Part shown: one piece after another, positions 62,805 to 64,000 of the stretch
Position numbering within the stretch: the first letter of the stretch is position 1
How the letters are laid out: each line of letters starts with the position of its first letter
Assembly (NCBI GenBank): GCA_016782865.1
Contig: JADHXR010000001.1
Span: 1-64,000 of the forward strand
Reading direction: 5' to 3'
DNA: 64,000 bases
From: Phycisphaerae bacterium
GTDB lineage: Bacteria; Planctomycetota; Phycisphaerae; Sedimentisphaerales; Anaerobacaceae
The notes under the pieces: generated by a model
Seen by the model: only the letters and a program-made list of their open reading frames with translations
Databases searched by the model: none
Told to the model about the DNA's origin: nothing
Translations under genes and position numbers: made by a program

Positions 62805-64000
62805 TCATCCAACTTTACGGCGGTGATACAATACACACTCAATAACCAACAGCAATAGTGCCAGATTCGCCAGTGTCACAGACAGCGGCCGGCCCCGGTT
62901 AAGGGGTTTGCTCGTATCGGTTACATCTTTGTTGTCAAGCAGGGTCTCTGTCGAAGCAAACAGGTTCGCACCAAACGACCATTTACCTGACGAATTTTCC
63001 AAAGTATGAAAACCGGCCTTTCGGATCGGGCCATAGGAAGAGCCGCTCACCTGAAATGGTTTATTGCCGTGGCCGATTGTTACGGCTGTAGTTTCATTGC
63101 CGTATTGTGTTGTCGGTATTGGCACAGAATCGCCTACCGGGCAGGCTGATGTGATTGTATCCTGCCGGCCCATCAGATATCTTGCGCAATTATATACTAC
63201 TACCGGAAACCAAGCGCTGTAGTAAAACTCCGATTCAACCGTATCCATATTTATGACAATTGCTGCCCGCTGTCCGTGGCGTACTCTGTAAATCAAAGGA
63301 ACATGTTCAGATGTTTCAACAATGACAAGACTATCTTCGGGCAGGTTGATGTCCCTGGCGCCGATAAAAGGCACCGAATCAATATCGCAGTTGCTGAGAA
63401 CAGGGTGATCTTCGATCTTAATCTTTGCGATCACATTGTTTATCTCTTTCCCGACCTGTCCGCACCAGCCGGAGCTTTCCTTTATGCCAAAAATAATAGA
63501 CTGCCCCGCCTGCGGAATCAGACCGTTGGACAGGACGACATCTGCATTCTCCTGCGAATATTCCAGATCTCCACTGGTTTGCGCAAAAGCAAGGATACTG
63601 TTTACGAGAAAGAACCTATGTTCTGATTCAACCCTGATCTTCACAGGACGCTTTGGCTGTAGGGCAAGAAAGGCAATATTATCATTTGCCAGCGAATCCT
63701 GTATATCCAGAGACGCTTTCCATTGCCCGGCTCCGCCTGCATCAACGGTATATACTTCGGGCTCGTTGATCCCAGGCCTGACTGTCACCGGAATAACCTT
63801 AATGATCCTGTTGTCCGGGCCGTAGGTGATAATAATGTCGGTTTCAATATCTTCGTCAAAAGAAGATGCCAGCCTGAAATATATGCCCACCTTTACAGGG
63901 TTGCTCTGGAGCATTCGAAGATCACATGTTAAGAAACCGATATTCCCCTGATCGGAGCCTACCTTGACAAGTTCGATATAATCATTTGCATCAGCATTAA
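62805..64000 (-). CDS. BatA-like membrane protein, N-terminus beyond the window
   Basis: The frame is open to base 64000 with no start, so only the C-terminal 398 or so residues are visible. Beta-rich periplasmic-type sequence (VKVGIYFRLASSFDEDIETDI, VTVRPGINEPEVYTVDAGG), an amidotransferase-like segment (RFFLVNSILAFAQTSGDLEY ... VVLSNGLIPQAGQS), and a C-terminal membrane segment (SVTLANLALLLLVIECVLYHRR). These match the C-terminal half of BatA/VWA membrane proteins in the next gene's family. The 4-nt gap to the downstream ATG implies translational coupling. Confidence 0.8.
   Translation of the reverse strand, partial: NADANDYIELVKVGSDQGNIGFLTCDLRMLQSNPVKVGIYFRLASSFDEDIETDIIITYGPDNRIIKVIPVTVRPGINEPEVYTVDAGGAGQWKASLDIQDSLANDNIAFLALQPKRPVKIRVESEHRFFLVNSILAFAQTSGDLEYSQENADVVLSNGLIPQAGQSIIFGIKESSGWCGQVGKEINNVIAKIKIEDHPVLSNCDIDSVPFIGARDINLPEDSLVIVETSEHVPLIYRVRHGQRAAIVINMDTVESEFYYSAWFPVVVYNCARYLMGRQDTITSACPVGDSVPIPTTQYGNETTAVTIGHGNKPFQVSGSSYGPIRKAGFHTLENSSGKWSFGANLFASTETLLDNKDVTDTSKPLNRGRPLSVTLANLALLLLVIECVLYHRRKVG

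Noticed and set aside
1-64000. tRNA, rRNA, replication origin or attachment sites
   Set aside because: No T-loop/acceptor pattern, rRNA-like stretch, DnaA-box cluster or att-type direct repeats could be recognised by eye.

Overview
The window looks like a chromosomal segment of a Planctomycetota bacterium, probably of the Phycisphaerae/Sedimentisphaerales type. The grounds are two formylglycine-type sulfatases with Tat-like N-termini, many secreted LamG/Fn3-like mosaic proteins, FG-GAP and TPR-SGNH proteins, a secreted ADP-ribosylglycohydrolase-like protein, moderate-to-high G+C, and Gram-negative-type secretin and lipoprotein signals. The taxonomic assignment is inference; no rRNA or tRNA gene was recognised.

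Layout. 1-9.7 kb holds housekeeping and isolated genes: glmS (cut by the window edge), hisH-hisF, a sulfatase, a zinc-ribbon lipoprotein, a small unknown protein, an FG-GAP repeat protein and clpB. 10.0-18.6 kb holds a leftward locus of five exported proteins: two small pilin-like secreted proteins, a pilus-chaperone-like protein, a 1234-residue secretin with eight N-terminal repeats, and a lipoprotein. It has recognisable sigma70-type promoters, and a ten-G tract lies just before the first pilin-like gene. No usher gene is present. I read the locus as a candidate chaperone-plus-secretin surface-structure system, and it is the best candidate here for something undescribed.

18.8-42.4 kb is a tandem array of eight secreted mosaic genes, called M1-M8 in the entries. 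A ninth member (M9) lies at 57.5-59.7 kb on the other strand. They combine LamG jelly-roll domains, Fn3-like modules ending in YYWRVDE...WSF, and a shared C-terminal beta domain. Extra domains are swapped between members. Nearly every copy carries the same cassette: a promoter with a TTGACG -35, an 18-bp spacer and an extended -10; a conserved 150-350 nt leader; a strong ribosome-binding site; and a hairpin terminator. M6 is a decayed copy that has lost its signal peptide and one module and has a frameshift at a G7 run.

42.5-57.4 kb is mixed: a second sulfatase, a P-loop protein, a YkgJ-type cysteine-cluster protein, an unknown protein, a TPR-SGNH membrane protein, accB-accC, a truncated 2'-5' RNA ligase-like gene, an aldo/keto reductase remnant with its catalytic barrel deleted, an Rrf2-type regulator, a TIGR03546/AsmA-like membrane protein, a GAF-like protein and the ADP-ribosylglycohydrolase-like protein. 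After M9, a transposase remnant precedes two adjacent BatA/VWA-type membrane proteins, the upstream one cut by the right edge.

As a whole the segment suggests a heterotrophic, surface-associated bacterium that handles sulfated polysaccharides (sulfatases plus carbohydrate-binding-like mosaic proteins). Its accessory secretome is evolving by cassette duplication, domain exchange and decay. Several intergenic gaps hold short-period (6-9 bp) degenerate repeats.
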